From positions 1 through 64,000 of the IMG/VR virus record IMGVR_UViG_3300020125_000051: a stretch of 64,000 nucleotides of DNA; one strand, written 5' to 3'. Below are positions 63,005-64,000 of the stretch, piece after piece (position 1 is the first letter of the stretch; every line of letters begins with the position of its first letter). This DNA is from a virus. The notes below the pieces were generated by a model that was not told the DNA's origin, made no database searches, and saw only the letters and a list, made by a program, of their open reading frames with translations. The position numbers and the translations under genes were made by a program.

Positions 63005-63077
63005 TATGGATGATGGGAGTCGAACCCATAACTAACAGTTTTTGAAACTGTTTCCTCTTCCATTGGGATACATCCAT
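63005..63077 (-). tRNA. tRNA, anticodon CAA (Leu?), short variable loop
   Basis: 73 nt. Acceptor ATGGATG/CATCCAT, T-arm GGGTTCGACTCCC, anticodon stem-loop ACAGT-TTCAAAA-ACTGT, variable loop TAGTT (5 nt), A73. Anticodon CAA reads Leu TTG, but bacterial tRNA-Leu usually has a long variable arm, so identity is uncertain. D-stem is weak. Confidence 0.65.
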
Positions 63078-63352
63078 ATAACCAACAGACAGCTAGAATA
63101 CGTAACGCATCCAACCCGGTGGCTGCCTGTTGGAGTATTCAATTTGTTTTACATCCAGACGAAGTCATTTGGGTCGAACATTTTTCCTCATCCTTTCTAC
63201 TAATTTTTTGGTGGTGGGGACAGAGCCGACCTGATCACCTTCATTGTAGCTCAGACAGATACTCTCAACTAATAGCGCTATTTATTGAAAATAGAGCTGA
63301 ACAGCCTATGACACTACAATGTTATCCCCTTATTACATCGGCTAGGGCACCG
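63078..63352. other. Non-coding inter-tRNA stretch with inverted repeats
   Basis: No gene. CCAACAGACAGC and GCTGCCTGTTGG (63082-63132) pair with one mismatch; a second pair CATTGTAG/CTACAATG spans 63242-63321 and encloses CTATT/AATAG. Possibly relics of further tRNAs, but no T-arm can be placed. Confidence 0.4.
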
Positions 63353-63423
63353 CTCCATGACCTAGGTTCGAACTAAGACTACCGCATCCAGAGCGCAGCG
63401 TGCTACCATTACACCATCATGGA
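63353..63423 (-). tRNA. tRNA-Gln(CTG)
   Basis: 71 nt. Acceptor TCCATGA/TCATGGA, D-arm GTGTAATGGTAGCAC, anticodon loop CTCTGGA (CTG), T-arm CTTAG-TTCGAAC-CTAGG. No CCA encoded. Confidence 0.85.
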
Positions 63424-63431
63424 ATATTTAG

Positions 63432-63752
63432 TTATTCTGGTTCATAGAAATCACATTCAGGATCGCCTGGATCACATTCGTGTCCACAATAATCACAAGC
63501 TACATCATCTGCTTGGATGTGTCCATAGCCAGGTTCACGCTCCTGTGGTGCTTTGGGATTGACTGGCAATGGTGGACTCTGATTTAAAGTATTGTGCTTA
63601 CAGATACAACACTCTCGACACAAAGGCATACCCATGAGCATGTACTCTTCGTCTCTACAGATGTAGCAACTTACATAATAAACTTTGGGTTGTGAATAAA
63701 TATTAGGTGATTCTAGCATCCAATATGCTGGATCGCTAGATTGCATTTTCAT
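63432..63752 (-). CDS. Cys-rich hypothetical protein
   Basis: 106 aa, MKMQSSDPAYWMLESPNIYS. CYICRDEEYMLMG...CRECCICKHN and a final ACDYCGHECDPGDPECDFYE, i.e. two zinc-binding clusters. The ATG overlaps the previous stop (ATGA). Confidence 0.6.
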   Translation of the reverse strand: MKMQSSDPAYWMLESPNIYSQPKVYYVSCYICRDEEYMLMGMPLCRECCICKHNTLNQSPPLPVNPKAPQEREPGYGHIQADDVACDYCGHECDPGDPECDFYEPE

Positions 63753-64000
63753 AGTACATCCAAATCTGTAATATCTGGAATATGTTTATTTGGCACAATG
63801 CCCTGTTCATGATGAATTATAGCAACTTCAACTAACTGTTTTAGAATTTGTACTTCATCCCATGGTAACTGCAACATCTTGGCATAACCCTTTTTGTCAC
63901 TCCATAATAAAGCATATACATTTGGGTTTCCAGCACGTTCAATTAAGTCTACACTTTTATTGCGAACTCTATCACTGAAGAGATTTGTTTGCTTATCCAC
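63749..64000 (-). CDS. Hypothetical protein, probably cut by the window edge
   Basis: At least 83 codons. The last base of the window would be a GTG start (MDKQTNLFSDRVRNKSVDLI), but the frame may continue beyond. Contains LPWDEVQILKQLVEVAIIHH. Not recognised. Confidence 0.55.
   Translation of the reverse strand: MDKQTNLFSDRVRNKSVDLIERAGNPNVYALLWSDKKGYAKMLQLPWDEVQILKQLVEVAIIHHEQGIVPNKHIPDITDLDVL

Noticed and set aside
63242-63321. Possible fifth tRNA from CATTGTAG/CTACAATG pairing
   Set aside because: No T-arm or D-arm could be fitted on either strand.

Overview
The window looks like part of the genome of a tailed double-stranded DNA phage with a siphovirus plan. It has a head-to-tail morphogenesis block with a tape-measure protein but no sheath, tube or baseplate genes of a contractile tail. 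A high-GC actinobacterial host is inferred, not shown. The grounds are the DUF2786 protein, a DUF3152-like lipoprotein metalloprotease, ThyX, a UDG-PolA fusion, many small Cys-rich proteins of actinophage type, and phage tRNAs for codons such as AGA that would be rare in such a host. The phage itself is AT-rich. No integrase, repressor, transposase, CRISPR array or rRNA was seen.

Layout. (1) 1-15.5 kb, minus strand: a left arm of more than 40 small genes, mostly unknown, many shorter than 60 codons. It has three sub-zones, each with its own kind of repeated DNA or RNA structure between or around genes: hairpins with constant TTGCA motifs (0.7-5.4 kb), TTAGGTGGA hairpins (9.5-10.6 kb), and genes individually enclosed by long gene-specific inverted repeats (11.5-15.5 kb). 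(2) 15.5-16.5 kb: a divergent non-coding region packed with CGGACA/TGTCCG and CATATG repeats and two perfect inverted DnaA-type boxes, a candidate origin and control region. (3) 16.5-42.04 kb, plus strand: terminase, portal, protease/scaffold, decoration, major capsid, connectors, tail terminator, major tail protein, frameshifted tail chaperones, tape measure, Dit/Tal-like proteins, a GH25-type lysin and tail-tip proteins, closed by a bidirectional terminator at 42.05 kb. (4) 42.09-64 kb, minus strand: RuvC-like resolvase, holin candidate, ThyX, UDG-exonuclease-DNA polymerase, primase-helicase, DUF669 protein, RecA/Sak4-like ATPase, SLOG protein, MazG, RecB/Cas4-like nuclease, SNF2 helicase, ParB-like protein, Fic protein, four tRNAs and many small zinc-binding proteins.

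Working together: the right arm supplies replication, recombination and nucleotide metabolism (ThyX makes dTMP, MazG removes unwanted NTPs, the UDG domain on the polymerase can excise uracil). The central block builds the virion. The left arm probably carries host take-over functions, including a secreted metzincin lipoprotein.

The best candidate for an undescribed system is the set of eleven left-arm genes (11.49-15.46 kb), each lying inside its own 26-35 bp inverted repeat. The arm sequence differs from gene to gene but stays complementary within each gene, so selection appears to act on pairing. The pairing could close the 5' and 3' ends of each single-gene transcript, or mark exchangeable DNA cassettes. 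All calls were made by reading sequence; no database search was run.
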